This document shows positions 9,925-21,666 of a stretch of DNA of 64,000 nucleotides, one piece after another. The notes below the pieces were generated by a model. The model ran no database searches, had not been told where the DNA came from, and saw only the letters and a program-made list of their open reading frames with translations. The stretch spans positions 12,715,001-12,779,000 of the forward strand of contig OX387205.1 of NCBI GenBank assembly GCA_947561715.1, written 5' to 3'. The position numbers were made by a program, and so were the translations under genes. Position 1 is the first letter of the stretch. Every line of letters starts with the position of its first letter. The DNA comes from Ascidia mentula (lineage: Eukaryota > Chordata > Ascidiacea > Phlebobranchia > Ascidiidae).

Positions 9925-12172
9925 ATGACGCCTGGTGAAGATGAGGTAGTGTCCGAGAGTTCCCAACCTGCGGAAGAACTTGACGGCGACAACATAATTA
10001 TGCATTGCACGTTACACAACGATATCGAACGAATTAACAGGTTCTGGCATCTTAAAAGATATATGGGCCTATATCTTTGTGCTTCTAAAAAGAATGTTAA
10101 TTCTATGTCGCTATAGATCATGATTTATTGCAGTGGTTCTCAACCTTTTAAGTTTGCGGACCTGTAAACTTTCAAAACAAATTTTACGGACCGGTGTACT
10201 TTCAAAATCAACCCAAAATGTAATTGGACAAAATATGCAATTAAAAAGAAGTATGAAAAATTCAATTTAATGAGAAGTTTGCTGCTGTCTGTTTGATATC
10301 ATACATGTTAAACGCGGTTCTAATGAAGTTTCTGCAAGTTGACATTAAGATATAAAATTGTCATATATTTGGCGGACCGCCACCGGTCCGCAGACTGACA
10401 GTTGATAACCACTGATTTATTGTATTCTCCATTTAATCTTTGGTGATGTTATGAAAGAAACACTTAAATAATAACCCTCTTTAATACACTAATCCAGTTT
10501 TTGCGGTGATGCCAATATGTAAAGTTATTGCCTACTTAAGGTTAACTTTGCCCAACATGTTTGTTGCATATGTTGTTAAAATGTATTTTTAAATCTTCTA
10601 AGACAACACAGGGACATATCAACATATATTCACAAAATAATTAACCCTGACGTATTTTGCATTTAGTGTTTTTACAAATACGGAGGATATTTACCACGAG
10701 AATGTGGCTGAACTTTTAATCCACCGAACAAAGTCAGGGAAAACTCCAGTGGAACTGGCAAGCATGCTTGGCAGGGCAGATGTCCTTAGGGATCTTATCA
10801 AACGAGGTGCAGATCCTAATGTGGCAAGTCCAGCAGGCAAGTGGCTTTATAGCAGGATTTGCATTTTTTGCCTTAATGTGCAGTGTTAAAATTGAATCAC
10901 TTGATTTAGTGTGGCTATTTTGTGTTTATTCATATATCTATGTAGTGTTTTGTCAAGGTTTTGTCATCAGTAACTCAAATACTTTTGTAACAACATACTG
11001 TGACACTGTAGGTTACACACCAATGCATTTTGCTGCCTCCTGGCAACAAATGCTTTGTTTGGAGGCTTTGTTTGAAGCCGGTGCAAATATTGATGCCAGA
11101 AACAACCATGGTGAAACTCCAAGGGACATTGCTGTCAGATATGGAAAGAAACAAAGCATTGAATTTCTGGATTGGGCTGGTAAGTTTGATAGTGTGTTGG
11201 GCAATATTTGAAAGCCCGTGTTTTCATTTGTGTATTTTGATTCAGTTTTTACTTTTTTTGCATTATTGCAGAAGTAGACAGAAAAATTGAGCCAGAGAAG
11301 AAAGTCGTAAAAAAGAAGAAATGAGGATCAGTTTATTGTTGTGATTTCAGCATATTTCAGGGAAATGAGAACTTTAAATAAAATATTACTTTTGTAAATG
11401 AAGTGAGCTTTGTAAGGACTTACACACCAAAGTTTTCTTGACAGCAGAAGACAAAATTTTGTATGACTCATTGTTATCATTGGATTTATACAAAAGCAAT
11501 GGGATTGACAAGACATCGTTGATGTAATTTAAATTGCTAGGTTTAGGTTTGGTTAGTTTAATCTTGAGCAAGGTATGATTAAGACCAGAGACAAAAGAAG
11601 TGCTATTACCAGGTATTTATGTGGTGTGTGAAGTACATCTTGGTGGACTTTTTTTTCTTTTTATACTTTTTATCAAATATACTTTTGTTTTCAGCTGCAA
11701 AAATGACGTTGGTGAAATATATTGCTCATATACGTGAAATGATTTCTGATCCTGAAAAGTTGCAAGGTGTAAAACTGTCTAAAGAGGAAAAGGTATAGTC
11801 AATATTATTCATCTTTGATAACTATTCCTCTTGTCTTGGTTATTATATGCAATTCAAAAAAAGGTTAACATAATGTAGAAATGACCTAATATATGTATCA
11901 CTGTCTTCCAGTCCACTGCACTTGGTTCCTGTAATGAAAAGGAAGAATGGATTGAAGAAGCTACTAATGCTACAATAGAGGATTTCCTGATGAAAAAATC
12001 GGATCTTGAGAAACAAGTGGAATTCCTAATAAACAAAGTGAACTCACCAGGTACTGGTTTTATTTCCACTGTGTATTTGGCTGAAGGATGAGACAAAGTT
12101 AAGATAGCAAAACTTCTGCATTTGCTTATTGTTGTTGCACTTTCTTCAGTCGAAAAGTGCACAGTGTTGTGA
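9925..12172 (+). CDS. ANKRD45: ANKRD45-like ankyrin-repeat protein (6 exons, 237 aa)
   Basis: Coding exons are 9925-10040, 10667-10836, 11012-11179, 11695-11792, 11912-12050 and 12150-12172, all in phase. The acidic N terminus is followed by two to three ankyrin repeats (about 50-150); clear repeat signatures are GKTPVELASMLGRADVL and GYTPMHFAASWQQ. The stretch after EFLDWA, including DPEKLQG, a KEEK box and CNEKEEWIEEAT, matches the order I recall for the conserved C-terminal part of vertebrate ANKRD45, which distinguishes it from generic ankyrin proteins. Vertebrate ANKRD45 has been linked to cell division and cilia; the role here is inferred. Intron 2 (10837-11011) starts with GC in the context AG|GCAAGT, a typical GC-AG intron. 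The last 8-codon exon rests on a good acceptor and phase; if intron 5 is retained, the frame ends at a TGA near 12088. Confidence 0.85.
10123..10422. mobile_element. hAT-type MITE with 8-bp target-site duplication
   Basis: The element spans 10131-10414 (284 bp). It begins CAGTGGTTCTCAAC and ends GTTGATAACCACTG, terminal inverted repeats of 14 bp with one mismatch. It is flanked by the identical 8-bp direct repeat ATTTATTG at 10123-10130 and 10415-10422. An 8-bp duplication and CAGTGGTT-type ends are hallmarks of hAT non-autonomous elements. There is no transposase frame inside. It lies in intron 1 of the ANKRD45-like gene. Confidence 0.9.
11272..11324 (+). CDS. ANKRD45: Alternative 3' terminal exon of the ANKRD45-like gene
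   Basis: After exon 3 (phase 1) there is a good acceptor (attgcag) at 11271. Splicing to it reads in frame through a short lysine-rich tail (EVDRKIEPEKKVV, then four Lys-rich residues) to a TGA at 11322-11324. AATAAA follows at 11377-11382. The exon and the downstream exon at 11695 accept the same phase, so they appear mutually exclusive: this one would give a protein truncated after the ankyrin repeats and lacking the conserved C-terminal region. Confidence 0.5.
11377..11382 (+). terminator. Polyadenylation signal for the short ANKRD45-like form
   Basis: Canonical AATAAA on the plus strand, 53 bases past the stop of the alternative terminal exon. Its placement supports use of that exon as a real 3' end. 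Confidence 0.5.
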
Positions 12173-13933
12173 TAAGGTATTGTGGTTTTGCAACTGGGAA
12201 AGTTTGATGGTTTCAGTGTGTTTGTAACAATTGGTTTCTGTCAAATGGGTTTGCATTGTTACTCTTGATAATGATGTTGCACACTGCATTAGCCATTACT
12301 ATTCCATTGCTCTAGTTTTTACTTATGTTGTTTTGGCTTTATCTTGCTACCAATATTAGCAGGAGTTTTATAAATTTAAGGTGATATGTCATCATACCAT
12401 AACTTAACATGCTGGCATGTGCCAACAAAGGATGTGTTTCTGAACATAATCAATTTCCAAAACAAATGTGAATTATGTCAGTGATGAGGATAAGCCATTG
12501 ACAATATCTTGAAACTGTCCATGACTTCTCATGTGAATTTTTTCAGAAACTGTAATTGTCTTTTTACTAATATTTATCATAAATCATCAGTCGAATTTTA
12601 ATGAGAAAAAGGATTCACTTCTTTTTACAACTTTTTTTCTTGCAAGACTCAATCATTTTTGCACACCACACGAAAACCGGCATTTGCAAATCGCCGGAAA
12701 CGAAAACAAGAAACACAGAAACTTCGTATGATTTGTCTCCCTCACAACAAACTCTTCCCATATTCTCCTGACCCTAACTCCGATTTTCCACGAAAATGCT
12801 GCTCTACATAAACCGATTAGGGGCATCCCCGCAATTGTGGATACCGGGTCAACAAACTACACTCATTATCGCGCCACAAAGCTGCATTATGACGTAGCAA
12901 TGTTTCTTCCAATTATCGCCAATTGGGTGATCGTCCGCGTGGCCGAAATCACGCGGTCGCCCCCAAAATAGCGCAAGAAAAATAATTTCAAATTCGTTCG
13001 TAATTGTTGTTAAACCACAGCATTGATGCGGAAGACCGCGACGTAACCTCTTGAATATTATTTTTTTTCATTGCGAAGATTGTTTAGCCGCGCTTGTCTA
13101 TTTTTCTTTCGACAAAGCCGTGGGCGCAGGGTCAGTAACTATTTGTACAACTTTTCGGCCGCTGTGGCAGTTATTTGTTTTCTTGTTTTAAAGATTGTGG
13201 GTGAACACATGGTCAAGAGAGTCTCATAATGAGCACAATTATCTTCCATTATGTCCGCCTTAGCAAATCGGATGAGCTCTACACGTTACGGATACGTTTG
13301 AATTGTAAATATGATCTATTCTTGGCACAACGTATTGGATTTCTCGCTACTTACAATTAGGAATCCTTCCCTTACACAAAATATATGTTTTTAGTGTCCC
13401 AGCGTACATTTTAAGATCATATGTTGTTCGACCGGTTTGCCACCGTAATCTATTTGAAATTGAAGATATTTGCAAAATTTGAATTGATCTTTGTAGATCT
13501 GTGGTCGAAACGGACCTTGACGAATCGTGCACTAGTACTTGCGTTGTGAGTTCAGTTGCAAACTCGAAATTGTGGGCATTTTAACCTTTCACGTTGTGAT
13601 AAACGTGATTGATAAGCGGTATGTAGACCTATCAAGGGCTCTCCAAATAGGTTAAACTCAGATCTACCGAACGAATGCGGTCTACAGCTTGTGTGTATTT
13701 GCCCTTATCATGTGGCTTGTTGAAGACTTCACTGGTTAAACTTTTTCTGCTATACACCAGAACTAATTATCCGCTACTTGCCCTTTGGACACAAGCTGAA
13801 TAAATGCGTTTTGATTTGCAGCAAATCGATATAAGATTGCTTTCATTGTTTGATAAGCGGACAACCAGACACGTGCAAACTATAACAGGTTTGTACTTTT
13901 TTTGGGTAAAAAAATAGTAACTGGAGAAACCGA

Positions 13934-14045
13934 GCATGTGTTTACAAATATGTGCTTGCAAGCATGTGTTTACAAGTATGTGCTTGCAAGCATGTGTTTA
14001 CAAGTATGTGTTTGCAAGCATGTGTTTACAAGTATGTGTTTACAA
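13934..14045. repeat. 28-bp minisatellite, four copies, with forkhead-type motifs
   Basis: Four tandem units run 13934-13961, 13962-13989, 13990-14017 and 14018-14045. Each unit is two related 14-mers (catgtgtttacaag and tatgtgcttgcaag types). TGTTTAC, the core of forkhead-factor sites, occurs five times: at 13939, 13967, 13995, 14023 and 14037. Neighbouring units differ at only one or two positions, so the array is recent. Confidence 0.9.
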
Positions 14046-17000
14046 GCTTGTACACAATATGTAAATGCATTACCTAAACGCGTTACCACTTCTGCTGATG
14101 TAAACCTTCAGGGTTTGTCCAAACACCTGTTCGTTGCCACGAAATAACCACGAGCGGATACCGCACTTAAATGCTGTATGACGTAGCTTGTGGCAACATC
14201 TACGTCAATCGATGGTTTACACACCTGTCAGTGCTTGTTTTGTTCGAACATGTGCGTTACTCTTCTCGCTTGGACACTGGGGGCGCTGTCGGCCCAGCTC
14301 TGTTCTTGAGAAGCATGGCAATATCGGTCAATGAGCTTTCCTATGTACCAAGTAGAACACGGGGTTCGTTCGTGAAAAAAACTTTGGTTCGATTCCCGGC
14401 GTCCTAAAAAATAATCCTTGTGCAATTAAATGCTTGTCTGTCCAATACACAAAAATGCCCCCATAAATGTATTTCATTAAATTATGTCCATAATCTAACT
14501 TGAAGATCAACAAATGTATTGTTTTAAATTGTCTTGTGGAGATTTCAGGCATATCTTTCTAAGCAGACTCACACGTCGAATTTACCTTATTAGTAAGTAG
14601 CCACGTTTGAGTTGTTTACCAGCTGTGGGACACTCAGAATCATTGTGATAATTTCTACGATGAGTAACACCACGTCATCTGCTGTGGGCACTTCACACTA
14701 ATTAAAAACCTAATTGCCATTCTCGAATGCCTGCCAACCACTGCACATCAATCAATGCCACTCCGTAGTGGATTAAAGACTAATAGCGGCGTTTTTTTAG
14801 CAGCGATCAGTGCGTATGTATATTTTCAGCTACCTGAGCGCGTTGTTGAAAGCGCCACTAAAATGCGGCCGCCTTTCGTTGAAACTTTGCATGTGTACGC
14901 TGGGTAATGACGTTGTTTGTTTATTCCACGTCTCAGAATTCAGTCTGGGAATGCGTATTGTAGGTTCAACCCATTCTGTTCTCGCCCTTTCGTCCATAGC
15001 TTGCGGGCAGTTTATGCGGTCCTCGCTAATGTGACGACAGAGCTTGTATCTGTTGACTGTGGTTGTTGAGTCAGATCTGGGGCGCGCCATTTAAAACAAA
15101 CGGCTTCGAGATAATCTATAGACTCCATCTAACGCCAATAAAATAGAGCTTTTGGTTTTAAAATTGAAAAAGGATAGACATTTAAAAGTGCGTTACACTT
15201 GTTGTTCCGAACAAGAAAATTAAAACTTTTTGTGATTGTTTAATTATTTGTTTGGTGCAAAACTTTGCTCGAAGGAGGAGCTGCTTGATGAAATATAGGT
15301 AAAATCAAATTTTCACTGAATACATTTGTCGACACGAATTTTCAATAGTTGTAGCCAAGAATGAAGTCATGCAAAAATGTATGTCATCCCGATTCCGCAG
15401 ACGCACAAAAGACCCGAATCCCCCCATCCCTCGTAACATTTACACGCCCGTGACCCGACGACAAATTAACTCAACTGTGAGACGTAAATAGTACCCGTAT
15501 GACTCCTAACTGCCATTCATCGTCACATTTTATTCAGAGCTTCAACGTTTACGCAATTTTCCCAACGGCCTTTTCACAATTGAGCTTTAAACCGAAGTGA
15601 CCGAGTCACGTCTCCATAATTACTCAGAGCCCTAACCCAAAAACCTCTCCCACGATGGTGTGCGGTCGTGATAGTCCATGTGGCGGTCGCGCCCCTGACC
15701 AAAACAATGGAGCGGTGGTGTGGGTCTCTGTTGCCCATTACAGCACGCACGTTTTTCCTCCACCAAACCCACCAATTCGTAAGGTTATACGAGATTGCGA
15801 GGTAAACGGCAATTTTCCAGCACTGGCACCCAGAATGCAGCACGTTCGGCTGTAAGTCGACCATGTGATTTTGTTTTTTCATAACGTAACCGTGACTATC
15901 TCTCTAATTCCCATGCTACGTCGGGCGCTCATTAGTCTGAATTTTGTTGTGAGTGGTCAATGCGCACGTGCATGCAGCGGCATTGAAATATTAGACAACA
16001 ACCAGCTCGGGTACCCTTACCACCTTATATAGTTTGAGGGGTCATGCGTTTTCCTGTGATAAGGTCTTCACGTTGTTAATTTAGTTGCTATGTTGAACCT
16101 CTTTTCGTCTCGCTCGCGGCAAGTTTCTCCTTACTTTTAAAGATTTTTGACATTGGTTTCTATTTAGAACCTCGTTGTTTCCCCTTCATCTATCGCTTCC
16201 AGTATAGTGCTAACATTGATTAAGGAGAACATGGAATCAAGCTTAAAAAAATCTGCGCTAAATTAGCGTTTCAGATTATTAGTCGTTGATAGTTTGATTT
16301 TGTGGTAAAATTTTCAGTCAATTATTCTTGAAAAGAGCTTTGTGTTTATTGTTAAAAAGTACCTTCTGATACTCCCATAGGCTTGGTACGAGGATTTGCC
16401 GAATTACCATCATTGCCCCACTGTTTAATTGAGGGCGCATTGTGCAAAACGGGTCCACCTTTCCTGTTGCGTTCAAACATTTCTGGTCTGACGTCAGTTT
16501 CTCATTCATAGCTGGGTTTAATTACCATCTTTACAAGAAGAGCCAGCTGTCAGTCGATAGGATAATCGCCACAACTCGGAAGGCATTTTGTGCTTCGCCT
16601 TTACACCGACGAATTGTGTTATATCTTTCAGTAACGCTTCAAATACTTGACATTGCTTCGTGATGATATGTGAGAACTGGCTGCTGTGTAATTGGGAAAC
16701 TCAAGGTTATGTCAGTTAAGAGTGCAACGGACTTTTAACGCCTGTGCGGCTTAAGCCATAGCCGATATGGATTAACTTGGCTTTGATTACGCTGCGGTTG
16801 ACGCTAAATGAGTAATAAAAATCACCAAATACGTTAACGAGATCGTCATCAGTTTGTGTACTGGCCTCAACCTCCCGGCAGCTGTTTATAAAAGTTGGTT
16901 TGACGCGCCGCGCAAATTGTAAAAATCCATAAAGCGCTTACGGGCTAACTAGCGTTAACAGAGTTTACTTCAATGTCTAAAGTAAAACAATTACAGATTT

Positions 17001-17413
17001 TTGTTTTTTTATCACGATAATTTTGTCTGGTCAGATTCCTACATTTAGATTCTGTGTGCTTTTTGTGCATTGTTTTGTACTAATTGTATTCAGATATAGT
17101 TTTCCGTCATTTTTATAACGGTTTAAATCGTATTAGCGCTTTAGTATAAACCTATACAGTGTAATGGGGGTGCTATTATTATTATAACGTGATGTCATTG
17201 AAACACTCGGATTTGTGCCACCATCAAAACATGATTACTAAGATTTTTTCCAAGAAGTACGAAGATTGTGTTTGATTAAACTCGAAGCCGTAGATGACCC
17301 TTCGTTGTTACGATGACCAGAGGTTATCTCTCAACATAAAGCGCGCTCCTGTAAAAACAAATAGGCCAATTTCTAAGCAGGGTGACGCAATGGCTCGCAA
17401 AAAGCTCTGTTAA

Positions 17414-17550
17414 TGACGTCATTCTTACTTCTGGTAAAGTCACGTGTTCCGCAATAGCGCTTGTTTGCCCTTCGTGCCGCCCTTATCGCCCTACATCGTG
17501 TTCCGCTCCGTTTTGACAACTTGCACAAATCTTCTTAACACGTGACGTCA
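17414..17550. promoter_or_regulatory. Cluster of CRE and E-box matches
   Basis: Full CRE palindromes TGACGTCA occur at 17414-17421 and 17543-17550. CACGTG E-boxes occur at 17441-17446 and 17539-17544; the second overlaps the second CRE. More half-sites (TGACGTC, TGACGTG) lie near 18127-18160. The sites are seen directly; regulatory function is inference. Confidence 0.3.
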
Positions 17551-18294
17551 CACTTTGCACCCGGAACTCAGGGGAAATTCCTCTTTCCGAAAACAGGTTG
17601 ATTGGATCTGTACTATTGTGCGTACGTACGGATGAAGTATACTTTTCTTTGTCCATGTGTCACGTTTTATGGATAAGGATATCGTGAATTTTGTCTTAAA
17701 AGTCGATCTACGTTAAACTGTAATTTCTCCACAAAGGTTCCACCCATGTGCATTTCATGGAATATGTCTTTTGAATTGGCATAGATTTGCTGTGTTTCGG
17801 AAAGTTAGCTAGATTCTCATTTGCATTGCAGGGGTCATGTGATCTATGAAGTGTATGCTTGTTTGTCTTTTTGATTGTAAAAAAATATTTCATCACGTTA
17901 ATACAAATCAAATAAACAAAGTTATTTTAAATCCCTAATGTCTTTATAAAAACAAGGATAATAATAACAATACTTTTTGTCCATGATATAATTCTAGTTC
18001 TAATTCGTGTTCTTTGACTCATTAAAGCCTTTCATAACGTCTCATGTTCAGGATTTATAGCACTAAACGGTAAAAATGCATTTAACTCTTTCCGCAGCCC
18101 CCGGTACTGGAAGCAGTGGGAAGAAATGACGTCTTGATGGCGTCCAGATGACGTGATGATCAATCCAAGCGCCATAGTCTTTCCAATTTGTATTTAAATA
18201 CTAACTAACTCGTAGACACTTGCTTCTGGCAAACTAACTACCTGTGAAGTGTTTCAAACTATCTATCTAATTTTTCCAAACTACGCTTGTTAAA

Positions 18295-18487
18295 ATGCAT
18301 GTCTGCATAGAAATGCATGTCAAAACTAACTTGCATGTGTTGGAGCGTTCCTCTGAAGTAGAAGATTGTTTTGTCCGTAATCATTGTGGAAACACTCATT
18401 TACAATTTGCTGGATCCACATTGATTCCTGTTGTTTTAGCAGACAATACTGTTGATGTTGCCTGTATTGGAAAATATTGTGGTCCAG
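18295..18487 (+). CDS. Weak candidate first coding exon, function unknown
   Basis: An ATG at 18295 opens a frame to a possible donor (CCAG|GTATTT) at 18487-18488. The frame lacks a signal peptide and any motif I know, and I found no convincing downstream exon. About 100 bases upstream is a TATTTAAATA stretch and, further up, CRE-like sites, which is why it is listed. It may well be chance. Confidence 0.15.
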
Positions 18488-21400
18488 GTATTTGAATTCA
18501 GCTTTATCTCAATTCGTTTTGCTTGCAATCTTCCATGCAAATTCCACTTGTAGTCAATCCACTTTCGGCGCCATAGCCCCGTTTTCACCGAGATCTCTTC
18601 CATATGCCAAGCATGTCTTCCTTGTGAATGAGTAGGCTAGCACTAATATTGAGCTAATCCAAACATGTGTAGAGTTACATTTGTCACTGTGACAACTTCA
18701 TTACATTTTTAGACCGAATACTTGTTTATTGTTTTGTAATACAAAAAAGGTTTTGAGGATGCGTAAACGGTCGTGATCATGTACGATTTGCTGTAAAGAT
18801 TTACACTCGTTTTTCTGCCACCAACATTTACAATTTGGGTGTTAGTATGCATTATGCTTACCATAAATACTTTTTTGTACCAAGCGGTGTTTAATGGTTA
18901 TTTAACTGTTGTTGTTTCTTGCTGGGTTGAAACAGTAGAGCTTCTACTCTATGGCGGAACCCAGTCGATGTCTCTTGCCAAATTCTCCGGACTTGTGTGG
19001 TCCTGTGGTTTTATTCCAAAGTTGACAGATTTCGTCAGATTACACGCTACCGTTGAGTATAATATCGTTGGCCGCCGATCTATCTACTTTCGATTAGCAC
19101 TTCGAAATCGTTCCAAAGCCCCTGTGTAGCGGCGTCAAAGCACTCCGGCTGTCCATCCATCAGTCGCGCGACTCCGGTCCTTTCCCGTAAAGGACATTGA
19201 ACCAATGCAACGTAGATGCTTGTTTACGCGCCATTTGGATTATCACAAGCTGGAAACCAAATTTAGTAGGCCCTGGTCGAATCGTGATCGACAACTGTCA
19301 ACTTGTCCGCATTTAGACGCCGCAGGATCCATCATGCTTTAAAGCGCTAATACTCACACACAGCGTCACAAATTCAATTCGGAATTCGCTGGTTCGTGTC
19401 CGTCACATGTAATTCGACGAGTAAGCCAGTTGATACTACCTATCAGCTATTTTATTACTTCTGTCATGCATCTTGTCTCCCAATTCCATTTGTTGCTAAT
19501 GGATTATCGCCCTATAAATTGACAAATGGCATTATTTCGGCCATAAGTCAGACTACTGTCGCCAACATTTTAGTGGTTCAGTCTCGCTGATAGTGTTTTC
19601 AACGCGTCATTTTTTTTCAAATCTTGAAGTAAACATAACGGTTTTTCACTTATATCGACGTTCTTTGTCTCTAAACTAAATAGCTCACGGAACCCAATGT
19701 ATTCTTTAATGAAACCCTAGGGCCCGGGAAACCATTTTGGGAATCACTGAAATATTTACACATTTGTGACAATTTGACGGTCAATATCAATTCAAGTTGT
19801 TGTTTGCAATCACGGACTTACAGGGCTTTGAATCGTAGAGGGAAGCAGAAAATATCATTGTATACGTTACGTGTTTACCAGGTAGGCTATATGCAAAAGA
19901 CTATTTGCTTTTTAGTTACAGGCAAATCTATGATCTTTATCGACCATGATTTAAAGCCCAACTTCGTTTGTTTGTTTTTTTCTTCTCTCGGACGTTATTT
20001 ATTTTAACTTTTCCACTAGATATTGCGACTAGTTAAAGATAAGACGTCGCTGTGCTTTAAATAACCCAAAAACCACCGTTTGGCGTAATAATCTGTTGGA
20101 TGACGCTAAGATGCAGGAATTGTAAGCAAGCTTCGAGCTCCGCAAAGGCCAACTGATCCACATACGATTACTCGCAATAGCTGCATGCGCTATCGGCTCA
20201 CAGATCTCTTAAACTGATGCGTCGACCAGCAAAGTTTTCCACTTCAAGTTTAATCGAAAAAGTGCAAGGTCACGTCAGTATGACGAGAAGCTAAGATGCG
20301 ATTCGAGGTGGGAGAGGTCGCGAACAATCGCTGTCTGGCGTTGCACCATAAACAATCGCGTCACATTTGCGGCTTGATTATCAGTGAAAATCCACAAACA
20401 TTGGCGCGGGACAGGCTCCGCATCTCTGGCCCCTCTTGTAAATCTCTTCGCCCCATGTTATGGCTGGAATTTTGCTTCTCTGCTCTTCCCTAATATAGTC
20501 ATGCATGCGTGCTGTGCGCGCTTTGCATAGCGATACCGCTTCTTGCGCTCTATTTCCCGCGGCCGTTGCTGCGCTGTTGTGTTTTGCAACAAGGCTGTGA
20601 TAATTGCAAACAAACGACTTCGGCCGCTTTTATGTGCACGGACTTTTTAAGCTTTTCGCGACCGCCAGTTTTGTCGAAAGCAGATTGAGAGCGGGCTTGC
20701 TAATGACAGGTGTAAACTGCACTTTAACCAATTGTCAGCAATTTCGTGAAGTTCCGCTTTTGCGTTGTTTTCTGGGTGGCCCTGGTGCTTAATATATGAT
20801 ATCTCCCTTGTTTGGGAACGTTGTTCGCTTGTAAACCTCTTGTTTTTTAAACAATTTCCCGACAAACCATGTAAGGCAGACCAGATGCGCGATCGACCTT
20901 ATCATGCCTTACGGTTTATTCCTCTGGTCGATAGTTTTTAAATGCCTGTCAGGTTACGGTTAAAGCCCCCATTCTCCTGTGATATAAATTGCCTAGCTGC
21001 TTTGAAAACTACTCACGATTCACGTCCTTTGATGCCGCGATAGAAGAAATGTGGCTGCTTTCGCTTCCAGGAAATTTAATATCTTCTCTACATTCCCCAT
21101 ATCATGCAGTAAAGATAGGTGATGTTTTTCCTGTATCTCGTTGTTGTAGACAAAAATATTTGTTTCAAAATAGGCAACTCTTATATATAAGCTTGAATTA
21201 CGGTCATGCACGCGTAAACAAAACTTACGTTTCGCATCGGTAAAAGTCTACGTAGGTTTTACCAGTAAAATATACGAGTTTTTTTTACACTATAAGTTTC
21301 AAGTCATGGCCCACGATATATTTACACCAGAAAATGTACAAAAAGCTAAAGAGGAGTTTCAAACAATATATAATAGAGGGAAATTTTAAACAGGTTGACG

Positions 21401-21640
21401 TTTGCCAAAATATTCCCGCTTGCCTCTTACGTTGCGGATTTTTCGTTACTTCTGTCCGGGTTTTGTGTACTCGGATACTGCTTTCTTGCCAAGTGTAAGT
21501 AGTGTTATAGGTTGGACCTTGTACATTTCATTCGGAAGAAAAATTTTCGTATTAATTTTAACTTCACTACAACTATTTCCAAAAGGTTAGACCAAGTTAG
21601 CGTGGAACGCAAAACGTTCCTTAGTAACCTTGCTCCCACA

Positions 21641-21666
21641 TCACGTGATGCGGTCACGTGATGCGG
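21641..21666. repeat. Direct duplication of a 13-bp E-box unit
   Basis: The unit tcacgtgatgcgg occurs twice in tandem (21641-21653 and 21654-21666), giving two CACGTG sites 13 bp apart. This could be a bHLH site pair or a simple duplication. Confidence 0.6.

Noticed and set aside
14386-14396. GGTTCGATTCC, a perfect B-box-like tRNA motif
   Set aside because: The upstream sequence does not fold into a cloverleaf, and no 5' acceptor strand pairs with the 3' side (gcgtcct). At most a tRNA-derived fragment.
18839-19129. 96-codon frame downstream of the 18295 exon candidate
   Set aside because: I looked for an acceptor and phase match to link it to the upstream frame and found none that was convincing; no known domain.
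19696-19752. Sequence ending ccattttgggaatcactg, like the 3' end of a hAT element
   Set aside because: No matching 5' end or 8-bp target duplication was found upstream, so it is not called an element.
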